Positions 15,418 through 24,114 of a DNA stretch of 29,497 nucleotides are shown piece by piece. Both the position numbers and the translations under genes were made by a program. Numbering within the stretch: position 1 is the first letter of the stretch; every line of letters begins with the position of its first letter. The notes under the pieces are model-generated. The model saw only the letters and a list, made by a program, of their open reading frames with translations, did no database searches and had not been told where the DNA came from. Where the stretch lies: NCBI GenBank assembly GCA_034180455.1, contig JAXFOG010000026.1, forward strand, positions 1 to 29,497, read 5' to 3'. The stretch comes from JAAZPT01 sp034180455 (GTDB lineage: Bacteria; Bacillota; Clostridia; Christensenellales; Aristaeellaceae).

Positions 15418-16329
15418 TTAACCTTTTACAGCGCCTATCATTATGCCCTCCACAAAGTACTTTTGAGCAAAGGGGTACATAATCAGTACAGGTAGTGATG
15501 CCACAACTATTGTGGAATATTTCAGCAGGTCGGTAAGACCTCTCTGAGCTGCTATTGCTCTGGCGTCTGTGATCATTGTGTAGTCTATATCATTCAGTAT
15601 CAGTATATCTCTTAAAATGATTTGCAGAGGAAAGTACTGCTTGTTTGAAAGATATATCATAGCGTCAAAGTATGAATTCCACTTGGCTATGCCATAATAC
15701 AGGGTAAGTACTGCGAGTATAGGCTTTGAAAGGGGAATTACCACCTTCATAAGATACTTGAATGGCGTACACCCATCCAGCTGTGCAGCCTCGTAAAGCT
15801 CATCTGGTATGCTATTTACAAAATAAGTTCTGCATATAATCATATTATATGTGCTCATTGCAGAAGGAATAATTATTGCCCATCTGGTATTGATAAGGCC
15901 TAAGTATTTTACAAGCATATAGCTTGGGATAAGTCCACCACTAAAGTACATTGTAAATACGAATATCATGGCTATCTTATTGCGCGCTGTAAACTCTTTT
16001 CTGGACAATGGATAAGCGCAAAGAACGGTCATAACAATGTTTACGGTTGTTCCTACTATAAGATATATGAATGAATTATAGAATCCTGTAAGTATGTTTT
16101 TATTGCGAAATACGGCTTCGTATCCACGCAGAGTGGGCCTTACTGGGAATAACCATACCTCGTTGCGAATTACTGCTTGAGGATCAGAAAAAGACGCACT
16201 TACTACATACATAAGGGGAAGCAATACTATTAGCAGCGCTAGCAATAGGAATATATGCAATAATATTGTAAATACCTTATCGCCGGAGCTGTATTTTTTA
16301 AATTCTGTCCAAACTGATGATTTTTCCAT
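15418..16329 (-). CDS. Sugar ABC transporter permease, LplC/YtcP type
   Basis: The 303-residue inner-membrane protein has about six hydrophobic spans and the cytoplasmic EAA loop (YEAAQLDGCTPFKYLMKVVIPLSKP, about residues 190-215) that docks the ATPase. Its C-terminus (FVEGIMIGAVKG) is typical of the LplC/MalG side. An AAGGAGG site precedes the ATG. It is 12 bp after the LplB-type permease and is presumed to form the heterodimeric channel with it. No ATPase gene lies in the operon, so a shared MsmK/UgpC-type ATPase is expected. Confidence 0.92.
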   Translation of the reverse strand: MEKSSVWTEFKKYSSGDKVFTILLHIFLLLALLIVLLPLMYVVSASFSDPQAVIRNEVWLFPVRPTLRGYEAVFRNKNILTGFYNSFIYLIVGTTVNIVMTVLCAYPLSRKEFTARNKIAMIFVFTMYFSGGLIPSYMLVKYLGLINTRWAIIIPSAMSTYNMIICRTYFVNSIPDELYEAAQLDGCTPFKYLMKVVIPLSKPILAVLTLYYGIAKWNSYFDAMIYLSNKQYFPLQIILRDILILNDIDYTMITDARAIAAQRGLTDLLKYSTIVVASLPVLIMYPFAQKYFVEGIMIGAVKG

Positions 16330-16341
16330 GCTTGCTCCTCC

Positions 16342-17268
16342 TTACCAAAGACTCGTATCCGTAAGCTTTTTAGCTATAAAGTTTACGGTAACCAGCATTA
16401 CGAACGATACTACTGATTGGAAGAGTCCAGCAGCAGTAGAGAATCCATAGTCTACATTTACAAGGCCGACTTTATATACAAATGTGGCTATAACCTCTGA
16501 TACAGACATATTTAATCCGTTTTGCATAAGGAAGACCTTATCAAAGCCTATGTTGATTATTCCACCTACTGCAAATATAAGCATAGTTACAACTGTGGGT
16601 CTTATGCCAGGCAGATCTACATGGATTATACGCTGTATCCTAGTAGCGCCATCAACGACGGCAGCTTCCTTTAGCTCTTGGCTTACTCCAGATAGCGCAG
16701 CTATATATATAATAGCTGAATATCCTGCTGTTTGCCATACGCCACTCCATACATACAGCCCTCTAAAGAGCTTGGGATCGCCAAAAAAGTTTACTGGCCC
16801 AACTCCGAATAACCCTAGGAACTTATTGATAACACCTATTCTAAGGTCAGTCATCTGCATAAGTATACCTACCATTACTACAGTACTTATAAAGTATGGG
16901 GCGTAGGTTACCATTTGCACAGTCTTTTTAAACCTTGGCAATTTGGATTCATTTATCGCCACAGCAAGCAGTATAGGTAGTGGGAAGCCAGCCAATAATG
17001 AGTAGAAGCCAAGTATCAGCGTATTTTTGATTACCTTTACACTGGATGGCGACATCAAAAACTGTTCAAAGTTTTTTAACCCTATGAAAGTGCTGCCCAG
17101 AGGTCCCTTTCTTATGCTATAATCCTGAAATGCAATAATAATACCTGTCATAGGTACATAGGCAAATAATATGGCGTATATAAGTGGTAAAGCTATAATC
17201 AGCCAAAATTGCCAATTTGCATTCTTGATTTTGTTGTTGCGATTTTCAAATTCGCTTCGTGATTTCAT
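16342..17268 (-). CDS. Sugar ABC transporter permease, LplB/YteP type
   Basis: The 308-residue permease has a hydrophobic first span (WLIIALPLIYAILFAYVPM), further membrane helices and an EAA loop (LKEAAVVDGATRIQRIIHVDLPGIRP). It fits the LplB/YteP subfamily paired with LplC-type partners and large binding proteins. It starts 70 bp after the binding-protein gene, and a strong hairpin occupies that gap, so its expression is probably lower than that of the binding protein. Its ribosome binding site (AGGAA) is weak and rather far from the ATG. Confidence 0.92.
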   Translation of the reverse strand: MKSRSEFENRNNKIKNANWQFWLIIALPLIYAILFAYVPMTGIIIAFQDYSIRKGPLGSTFIGLKNFEQFLMSPSSVKVIKNTLILGFYSLLAGFPLPILLAVAINESKLPRFKKTVQMVTYAPYFISTVVMVGILMQMTDLRIGVINKFLGLFGVGPVNFFGDPKLFRGLYVWSGVWQTAGYSAIIYIAALSGVSQELKEAAVVDGATRIQRIIHVDLPGIRPTVVTMLIFAVGGIINIGFDKVFLMQNGLNMSVSEVIATFVYKVGLVNVDYGFSTAAGLFQSVVSFVMLVTVNFIAKKLTDTSLW

Positions 17269-17298
17269 AATGTTTCATTCCTGTCTTTTTCTATCAAA

Positions 17299-17325
17299 AG
17301 GGGTGTGCTAAATCAGCACACCCCT
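17299..17325 (-). terminator. Intercistronic hairpin after solute-binding gene 1
   Basis: An 11-bp perfect GC-rich stem (AGGGGTGTGCT, 17299-17309, with 17315-17325) and 5-nt loop lie directly after the binding-protein stop. Only a short T-stretch follows on the minus strand. It probably acts as a partial terminator or mRNA 3'-end protector that raises binding-protein levels. Confidence 0.7.
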
Positions 17326-17338
17326 AAATGTAGAGGGA

Positions 17339-18982
17339 TTACTTATTTGCGTTAGCTCTATCGTATGCTGTTTGATATACTTCCAGCAGCTTGTTAAGAT
17401 TCAACTTATCAAAGCCTTGCAGGTAGCTATCCCAATCTTTGTCGAGATCCTTTGTGCCTGTTACAAAAGCAACTCTGTTCTCGGTAATGTAGTTTTGTAG
17501 CTCTACGCCGATGGTCTGTATCTCTGTGATCTCTTCATCTGTTAGTTTTAGAGAAGGTAGAACGTCCCAATCGCCGTCTTTCTGAGCGTATGGCTCCATC
17601 TTGTTCTTGGTCTCTTCAAGCAAAAGCTTCTCAAGGCCAACTGAAGTATTTACGTCAATGTTGGGGTCTGTTGCTTCGCCAAATCTGAATGTAGCTGGGA
17701 AGTATTTAACCTGAACATCCTGCCAGTCGTGGTTCTGAGCTTCGCCACTGTAAGGATTAAGTACCTTGTAAAGAGCTGGCTCACCATTTAGACCAACTTC
17801 GCCTTCAGGATTGAGTACCCAGTCTTTGCCTTCTTCTGCACCATACTGAGAAGATAGAGCGCCCTCTGTGGTGAAGAAGTAGTCTATCCAACGAAGTGCA
17901 GCTTCAGGATATTTGCACTTATCTGTGATAAAGAAGTCGCCATCGCTGATGCCACTGTATTTCATAAATGTGGAACGAGCAACACCGTCAGGACCAGCTA
18001 TTGGAGCAAGTACCTTGTAGTGCTTATAGGTTTCTGGGTTGCTATCTGCATCAATATGGTTGGATATTGTGCCTGCAGCAAGGAATAATACTGGCTCGCC
18101 TTCTTGGTTTGCAAGAGCGCGTAGCTGTTCTTCTGTCTGTGTGAAGTTGCCTGGATAGAATGCACCTAGATCATATAGGCTGCGCATATATCTCAAAGCT
18201 TCACGATACTGTTCTTTGTTACCAATGATGTCAACCTTGCCCTCTGGGTTAAGGCCAGCGTCAATTGTGAAGTCTAATGGGTTTGCAGGAGATAGTATGA
18301 ATGGGTTTGTTAGCCACTCTTCTACTCTGGTATTCCAACCCTTTGCAGCGCCACCAATAGCGATGCCATTTGGGTTCATCTCTAGGAACTTCTTGCATAC
18401 ATCATAGAATTCCTGTGTGGTCTTTGGCTCTTCAACGCCCATCTTTTCAAGCCACATGGTGTTTACCCAAAGCTTTTTAGCATATTTGCAGTGATAGCAC
18501 TCGTTTAGACCAGCAATACTATAGATGTGACCATCTGTTTGACGGGTATTGTTGATATATTGACCCATTTCTTTGGTATAGTTAGGCATGTTGGCTTCAA
18601 TAAGGTCATCAAGAGGAATAAGGATATGCTCTTTAACGCCATATTTTGCTTGGTTTGGTGCAACGAACATTATAACGTCTGGATAGTCGCCTGTACCGAA
18701 AGCAAGATTTAATTTCTGCTCCCAGTCATCACGGCTGCCGGTTTCAAAAGTCATTTTGATGCCGGTTTTTTCTTCCATGTACTTTGTAAAGTCGTTTGTA
18801 GCGTAGTCTTCTACGTTTGGCATTGAAATGCAGAACATACGCAGTTCAATAGGTTCTTTAACTATTGGATAGGTGCCTACTTCGTTAAGGATATCTTTCT
18901 CGTCTGCCTGAGCAGCAGGAACGAATCCTACCATTGTAAGCAACAGTGCAATAGAAAGAATTAAAGATGTAATTTTCTTCAT
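17339..18982 (-). CDS. Solute-binding protein of sugar ABC transporter, LplA/YtcQ-like
   Basis: The 547-residue extracellular protein captures an oligosaccharide for the LplB/LplC permease pair. The ATG at 18980-18982 is chosen because AAAGGAGA lies just before it and the product then begins with a signal peptide (MKKITSLILSIALLL...); the upstream alternative adds 17 polar residues. The signal peptide ends AAQA/DEK and has no lipobox Cys, which is unusual for a Gram-positive binding protein. Family features include FTKYMEEKTGIKMTFE and FGTGDYPDVIMF in the first lobe. It heads the fucosidase operon, so a fucosylated glycan is the likely ligand. Confidence 0.92.
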   Translation of the reverse strand: MKKITSLILSIALLLTMVGFVPAAQADEKDILNEVGTYPIVKEPIELRMFCISMPNVEDYATNDFTKYMEEKTGIKMTFETGSRDDWEQKLNLAFGTGDYPDVIMFVAPNQAKYGVKEHILIPLDDLIEANMPNYTKEMGQYINNTRQTDGHIYSIAGLNECYHCKYAKKLWVNTMWLEKMGVEEPKTTQEFYDVCKKFLEMNPNGIAIGGAAKGWNTRVEEWLTNPFILSPANPLDFTIDAGLNPEGKVDIIGNKEQYREALRYMRSLYDLGAFYPGNFTQTEEQLRALANQEGEPVLFLAAGTISNHIDADSNPETYKHYKVLAPIAGPDGVARSTFMKYSGISDGDFFITDKCKYPEAALRWIDYFFTTEGALSSQYGAEEGKDWVLNPEGEVGLNGEPALYKVLNPYSGEAQNHDWQDVQVKYFPATFRFGEATDPNIDVNTSVGLEKLLLEETKNKMEPYAQKDGDWDVLPSLKLTDEEITEIQTIGVELQNYITENRVAFVTGTKDLDKDWDSYLQGFDKLNLNKLLEVYQTAYDRANANK

Positions 18983-19023
18983 AATCTTCTCCTTTGGCTG
19001 TGCCATATAATAATCTATATCTA

Positions 19024-19052
19024 AATGTAACACATTATTTTTTAGTATTCAA
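19024..19052 (-). promoter_or_regulatory. Promoter of fucosidase/ABC operon
   Basis: On the minus strand TTGAAT (plus 19047-19052) and TACATT (19024-19029) are separated by 17 bp, about 45 bp before the binding-protein ATG. Confidence 0.5.
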
Positions 19053-19230
19053 CATACAATATTGAAACTAGAGCATACAATTTTTATTTTAAAGTAAAAA
19101 AATATCCAAATAAGCCATTTTATTGTCATAACTAGAACGTGAAATATAAGTGGTATTGCATAAAATTTTAATTATAAATACAATTAAGCAAAAACTAAAA
19201 AAAAAAAAAACGATTATTTATTAAAATATG

Positions 19231-19259
19231 TTTACAAATAAGCGATTAACTGATATATT
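19231..19259 (+). promoter_or_regulatory. Promoter of large surface-protein gene
   Basis: TTTACA (19231-19236) and TATATT (19254-19259) are separated by 17 bp, upstream of a GAGGTG ribosome binding site (19291-19296). A 14-A run (19197-19210) sits just upstream and could act as an UP-like or bent element. Confidence 0.5.
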
Positions 19260-19301
19260 TTATATGTAAAAGATTATCATAATTGATATTGAGGTGTAAC
19301 T

Positions 19302-22300
19302 ATGAAAAAATTTTTTAAGGTAGTTATTTTGTGCATGGCTCTTTGTCTATGCACCATCTGCTATGCTTTGGCAGAAGATGATGTGGTAATAAATAACAAG
19401 GCTGATCTGCTAAGGCTATTGAACGAAAGCAAAGCATATTATTCTGGCTATGGAAGAGCGGAATGGGTGCCAGCTCCAGGATATTTTGAGGGAGATGCAT
19501 GGTCACAGATAGCAGAGCACAAGAATATCATACTTAATAGTGATATTACTATTTCCTCTGACGAGATCAATTTTCCTATACCAGAAAACAAGCAGGACCC
19601 AATATATAATAATTCGTTGACGCTAAAAGGCAGCAACTTCTTTGGAAATAACCATACGATAACTATAACTCAGGGTAAAAGACCGATATATCCATTGTTT
19701 GGTGTGCTGGTTCTTAAGAATAAGAATGACGGACAGAAAATAATAAAAGACCTCAATATAGTATATAAGGGTGATGTTATAGGCTCTGCTTTTGCAAGAG
19801 AAAGCTATTGCATGAATTTAGATAGGCCGGGCGCCTCGGATTACGCTGTAAATAATATTAATATAACTGTAGAGGGAAGCATTCTTCCACAGGCAATACT
19901 GGATAACATTTCATTGCGTGATAATAGAAAAGACCCCGAAAACGAGACTAATACAAAGAATTTTAGATGGGATACCAGAAACTACGCAATGGGCTTTGCT
20001 CACATTGATGATGGTACCAGAATTGATAATTATCATCTTAAGGTAAATGGAAACATAGGCTCTGATAAAATAGTAAAGCATGAGCTTGCAAAGACCAATA
20101 TGGTATTATCTGAAGCGGCAGGAATGACAAGAGGCTATTTTAACAGAATGGACTCTGGTCGTACAGTAGGTTACACCAATATCACAATAGAAGTAGGCGG
20201 AAGCATAATCGCTCATTCCAATTCTACATATGCATATGCAGTAGGCTTTGGCTTTGAAACTACCCGCTATAAGGTAGAAAAATTCAAGCTGGATGTTAAG
20301 GGTGATATATCAGCTCTTACAACTGGCGAAGCTGTATTCAAGAAATTTACATATGTATATCAGCCTACCACAGCATCTGCATTTGGAAATGATATATTTT
20401 ATTTGTATGATTCAGTGCTAAATGTGGGCGGAAATATTATTTCAAAGAATGATTCTCCTATGTCATTAAAAGTAAATGCATTAGGTATTGGGCAATATTG
20501 CTATATAGATCCATGGGGTGACTTTGCTCCAGAAGACGATCCTGTGACAATAGATGAAGTAAAGCTGACAGTAGGCGGAAATGTACAAGCCGAAACAACT
20601 CAGCCTGCGGATAGAACCAATACAGATATTAAAGGAAATATGAATGTAATTGCCTGTGCTGGATTTATGAATCACATGAGTGGCGGACTGGATAACTCGG
20701 AGCATTTTAAAAACAACAATATAGATATAAAAGGAGATGTTGTTGTTAAAAATTATATGGACCGAGGTCAAGGAACCTCAATAGCGAACCTATGGGGATA
20801 TTTTAACGGCGATAACAATACCTTTAAAGCGGCAAATATAAAGATAGACGGTCCTAATGTAATAGGTATAGCAGCTCCTATATATCATTATCTTCTAGGC
20901 GAGGGTAATAATGTGAGTGTTGGTAGTGTAGAATGTAATTCTGAAATGGATTATGTAGCAGGCTTTGCTACAAGTGTTACGCAATATAATGGTGAATTAA
21001 ACAGCTTTAGCACAAAGAAGCTTATTTCAAAGAAGCCTTATAAGGTTGCTGGATTTGCAAACGATCTAGAGCTACATGTAAACCACAAGGATCCAAATGT
21101 TACTACAGGCAGATTAAAATATGTACCTATGATTGTAAAGAATACTAGAGTCAATACAGAGGCTATGGAGCTTGGAGCAGGTGAAAACCATGAATATATA
21201 GGCGGCTTTGTATCTGCAAATAAGGGTATTATAGAAAATTGTCATGTGGTAAATCCAGATATAAAGATTAGTCAGGTTTTTAAAAATGGAAAGAAGCCCT
21301 CATCAAAATATATTGGCGGGTTTGTTGGATTTAATGCCAAAGACGGTGTAATAACAGGTTCTACATCTCAAACAAAGGATATATCGGTATTTGGACAGGG
21401 CTACAATATTGTAGGTGGATTTGTAGGCTGGAACTCTGGAACAATAGAAGAAGGCATGGCATCATTTAATTATCCAAACGGCACAACAACAGGAACGATC
21501 ACTGCTGAGCTTGTGTATGATGGTAACTATATAGGTGGTTATGCTGGCTACAGTGCAGGTAAGATCAATGGAGCTACAGCATCTGTTGAGGCAATAGATG
21601 TTAAGGCTAATAACAAAAATGCTGATGTTGGTGGCTTTGCAGGAAGAGAAAACATAAAAGCTACTACTGGAGGCGGTGGTGGCGGCGGCGGAGCCAAAAC
21701 TACTATGGGCAACTGTGAAGTTCTAGTAAATGACAATATAAGGGTTGACGGCGGACGAAATACAAATGTAGGCGGCTTTATAGGAACAGGCTTTAATTCA
21801 TGGCATAATAATAACAATGCTCAGATAGGTGAAAATATTGAAGTAAGTAATTCTACAGGGCTTACATTTGCAGCAGGCTATGCAGGATATTCAAGCAATC
21901 CTATATATAATTCTTCTTCAACTCTAGTATTTGGTAAAATTGCTGTAGATTCATCATATATACCCGTAGGAGGAAAAGGAGACGGCCTACCAAATATGAG
22001 TGCTGGCTTTGCGGGATATATAAAACAAGGCGAAGTTATACTTTGCTCAGCATATGTAGGGGAGAGTATAGGAAATAAAAAGGACAATACAATTATTGCT
22101 CCTTCGATAGGACTTTTACACGGTGCTACATTGAGCGACTTTACAGTTTTGTCTGATAACCCAAATGGTTGGGAGGACTACCTGACTGTTGCAAGAGGCT
22201 TTAAGCTTGATAATCTGTACTTTACACATGTAGACGGAGAAAAGCGTACTCTATATAAGGTAAATATAGATGTCTCAGGAGATATAACTCTAGGAGACAA

Positions 22301-22709
22301 TATTGGCGAGATAAAGATTGCCAAAAGACCATTCCAGGATCTTTTCTGGGGTAAGGACGCAAGCCCAGCCAAGGTAAAGCTGCCATACAACAGCTTTGCA
22401 TATGTATTTGAGGGTGCGGATAAGGCATCAATACTAACAGATAAGTTGAACAAGATAAATCCGTTTGATTTAACAAAAGCATCACTACAATTTTATAATG
22501 CAAGGCATGCAGTGCTAAAGGATAATAGTAACGGTGTATATGATATCCTGGGTATTAAGTCGGGTGATTCTAATAAGCCAGAAGTAACTCCAGTTATCAA
22601 GGCTGTACCGCAGACGGGCGATGAAAGCAACATAGTATTATATGTAGTAATATTAATTGTATGTACAGCAGGGGCTATAATTGTAATAAGGAATAAGAAA
22701 AATAAATAA
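19302..22709 (+). CDS. Large sortase-anchored repeat protein with GLUG-like motifs
   Basis: The 1135-residue exported protein begins with a signal peptide (MKKFFKVVILCMALCLCTICYALA). The first half (about residues 170-560) holds degenerate units of the form hydrophobic-x-hydrophobic-x-G-(D/N/S)-I, for example NITIEVGGSII, KFKLDVKGDIS and EVKLTVGGNVQ, suggesting a beta-solenoid. Residues of about 630-910 carry GLUG-like repeats such as YIGGFVGFNAKDG and YIGGYAGYSAGKI. A tract of eight Gly (21669-21692) interrupts the repeats. The C-terminus has VPQTG at 1102-1106, a membrane span and a basic tail, so it is wall-anchored. Adhesion is the likely role by analogy with GLUG proteins. It is monocistronic and ends before a strong terminator. 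Confidence 0.82.
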   Translation: MKKFFKVVILCMALCLCTICYALAEDDVVINNKADLLRLLNESKAYYSGYGRAEWVPAPGYFEGDAWSQIAEHKNIILNSDITISSDEINFPIPENKQDPIYNNSLTLKGSNFFGNNHTITITQGKRPIYPLFGVLVLKNKNDGQKIIKDLNIVYKGDVIGSAFARESYCMNLDRPGASDYAVNNINITVEGSILPQAILDNISLRDNRKDPENETNTKNFRWDTRNYAMGFAHIDDGTRIDNYHLKVNGNIGSDKIVKHELAKTNMVLSEAAGMTRGYFNRMDSGRTVGYTNITIEVGGSIIAHSNSTYAYAVGFGFETTRYKVEKFKLDVKGDISALTTGEAVFKKFTYVYQPTTASAFGNDIFYLYDSVLNVGGNIISKNDSPMSLKVNALGIGQYCYIDPWGDFAPEDDPVTIDEVKLTVGGNVQAETTQPADRTNTDIKGNMNVIACAGFMNHMSGGLDNSEHFKNNNIDIKGDVVVKNYMDRGQGTSIANLWGYFNGDNNTFKAANIKIDGPNVIGIAAPIYHYLLGEGNNVSVGSVECNSEMDYVAGFATSVTQYNGELNSFSTKKLISKKPYKVAGFANDLELHVNHKDPNVTTGRLKYVPMIVKNTRVNTEAMELGAGENHEYIGGFVSANKGIIENCHVVNPDIKISQVFKNGKKPSSKYIGGFVGFNAKDGVITGSTSQTKDISVFGQGYNIVGGFVGWNSGTIEEGMASFNYPNGTTTGTITAELVYDGNYIGGYAGYSAGKINGATASVEAIDVKANNKNADVGGFAGRENIKATTGGGGGGGGAKTTMGNCEVLVNDNIRVDGGRNTNVGGFIGTGFNSWHNNNNAQIGENIEVSNSTGLTFAAGYAGYSSNPIYNSSSTLVFGKIAVDSSYIPVGGKGDGLPNMSAGFAGYIKQGEVILCSAYVGESIGNKKDNTIIAPSIGLLHGATLSDFTVLSDNPNGWEDYLTVARGFKLDNLYFTHVDGEKRTLYKVNIDVSGDITLGDNIGEIKIAKRPFQDLFWGKDASPAKVKLPYNSFAYVFEGADKASILTDKLNKINPFDLTKASLQFYNARHAVLKDNSNGVYDILGIKSGDSNKPEVTPVIKAVPQTGDESNIVLYVVILIVCTAGAIIVIRNKKNK

Positions 22710-22742
22710 AAGAATAAGCATACACTTATAATAAACTTAGCA

Positions 22743-22772
22743 GACCCACTCGTTTAACGAGTGGGTCGTTTT
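22743..22772 (+). terminator. Terminator of large surface-protein gene
   Basis: GACCCACTCG (22743-22752) pairs perfectly with CGAGTGGGTC (22758-22767), with loop TTTAA and a following GTTTT. Confidence 0.88.
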
Positions 22773-23145
22773 ATAATGTATATCAATTATTTGCCTTGAG
22801 ATAAGCTTTTGAACAAAAACAAAGGTAAACAATAATAAAAGTTATTAAATGTTTCTTTTCAAGGATGTTTTATATAGCGTGAATGAGAAGTATGCATAAT
22901 CGAAAAGTGTTGTGCTTTTGATATATTCTACTTTTACTATTCTATGTTTAGAAACAGATATTACATAGGCTTAAGGACTGGATAGAATAATTTTAAAATA
23001 AAGACAATGAATATATTAAGCATAGAAATTTGATCCATAAAGCATTTTACACTGCAACAATATAGCATTATAACCTATCCTTAAACAGGGTTATGTGAGA
23101 TGTATATTTGTTAATATATTAGCTGTTAAATTTTGCATAAAAAAA
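22773..23145. other. AT-rich intergenic region, no gene seen
   Basis: No ORF of useful size or clear promoter is visible in this stretch of about 370 bases between two convergent terminators. A small hairpin AAAAG/CTTTT lies near 22903-22919 and a 5-bp TAACC/GGTTA pair near 23070-23093. Neither has support as an RNA gene. Confidence 0.5.
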
Positions 23146-23204
23146 GACTGACAAATGAGAAGACATATATTAGCTAAAGCTTTTTTAGTCGTTCATTTTC
23201 AGTC
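23146..23204 (-). terminator. Terminator of second sugar ABC operon
   Basis: GACTGACAAATGA (23146-23158) pairs with TCATTTTCAGTC (23193-23204) with one bulged C and a loop of about 34 nt. On the minus strand a run of seven T follows directly. Confidence 0.65.
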
Positions 23205-23226
23205 CTTTGAAGGCCTATAGTATAAT

Positions 23227-24114
23227 TTACTTTACAGCCCCGTCAACCATACCTTTAATAATATACTTTTGAGCGAATATAAACAGTATGATTATTGGCA
23301 ACATCGCCAGTAGAGCAGATGTAAGTATTAAGTCCCATTGCTTTACGAAAGCACCAACGAATGCAGTAACTGCAAGAGGCAGGGTCTGTATTTTGCCAGA
23401 GGGACCTAACAATAGCAAGGGCAGTAGATAGTCATTCCATATCCATATACCATTCAGTATTAGCACAGTAACAATTACTGGAGTAAGTAAAGGAGTAACT
23501 ATGTTGAAGAATATCCTAGGCTGTGAGCAACCATCTATTGTAGCTGCCTCTTCCAAAGAAAGTGGAACTCCCTTTATAAATCCAGAAAGGATAAATATTG
23601 AAAGTGGAGCGCCAAAGCCTAAGTATGCAAAGAATATACCCTGATAGCTACTAAGCATAGGAACGCGTATAGCATCGCCTACCATCTTAAACCACTGTAC
23701 TAATGGGAACATAACTACCTGGAAAGGTATTACCATTGCCGATACAAACATCATGTAAAGGAAGGTGCTCCACTTTGTTTTGTTTCTGGTGATAACCCAT
23801 GCTGCCATAGCTGAAAATATAACTATAACAAATAGAGAAACAATTGTGATTATAAATGAATCAAAGAATGCGCCTACATAATCTACCGTAGGTATTTTAA
23901 ATATTCTTTGTACGTTATCTGCTAGCTGACCAAAGAAGTTCTGTGGTGCACTAGTAGCCGAGCGCATGATTTCTGCGCTTGTTTTGCCGGAGTTAAGGAG
24001 AACCATTGCAAAGGGCACCATAAATATAAGGAATAATAACATAGTTATTATTTCTTTAACTATGAGAATACGGCTCTGCAAACTTTTATTCATCTTATCT
24101 TGAGATGTATTCAT
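23227..24114 (-). CDS. Sugar ABC transporter permease, MalG type
   Basis: The 295-residue membrane protein has about six spans, the ATPase-docking EAA loop (LEEAATIDGCSQPRIFFNIVTPLLTP, about residues 185-210) and the C-terminus IIKGMVDGAVK typical of the MalG side. Its ATG overlaps the stop of the MalF-type gene by one base (TAATG), so the two are translationally coupled; GGAG lies 11 nt upstream. It is the last gene of the three-gene operon. No ATPase or glycoside hydrolase accompanies it, so the substrate is unknown. Confidence 0.92.
   Translation of the reverse strand: MNTSQDKMNKSLQSRILIVKEIITMLLFLIFMVPFAMVLLNSGKTSAEIMRSATSAPQNFFGQLADNVQRIFKIPTVDYVGAFFDSFIITIVSLFVIVIFSAMAAWVITRNKTKWSTFLYMMFVSAMVIPFQVVMFPLVQWFKMVGDAIRVPMLSSYQGIFFAYLGFGAPLSIFILSGFIKGVPLSLEEAATIDGCSQPRIFFNIVTPLLTPVIVTVLILNGIWIWNDYLLPLLLLGPSGKIQTLPLAVTAFVGAFVKQWDLILTSALLAMLPIIILFIFAQKYIIKGMVDGAVK

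Noticed and set aside
19197..19210. Run of 14 A as a possible phase-variation tract
   Set aside because: It is far upstream of the promoter's -35 box and outside any coding frame, so length change would have little obvious effect; listed only as a possible UP-like element.
22743..22767. GC-rich hairpin considered as an attachment site or small RNA
   Set aside because: Its position after a stop codon and its T-rich tail explain it fully as a terminator.
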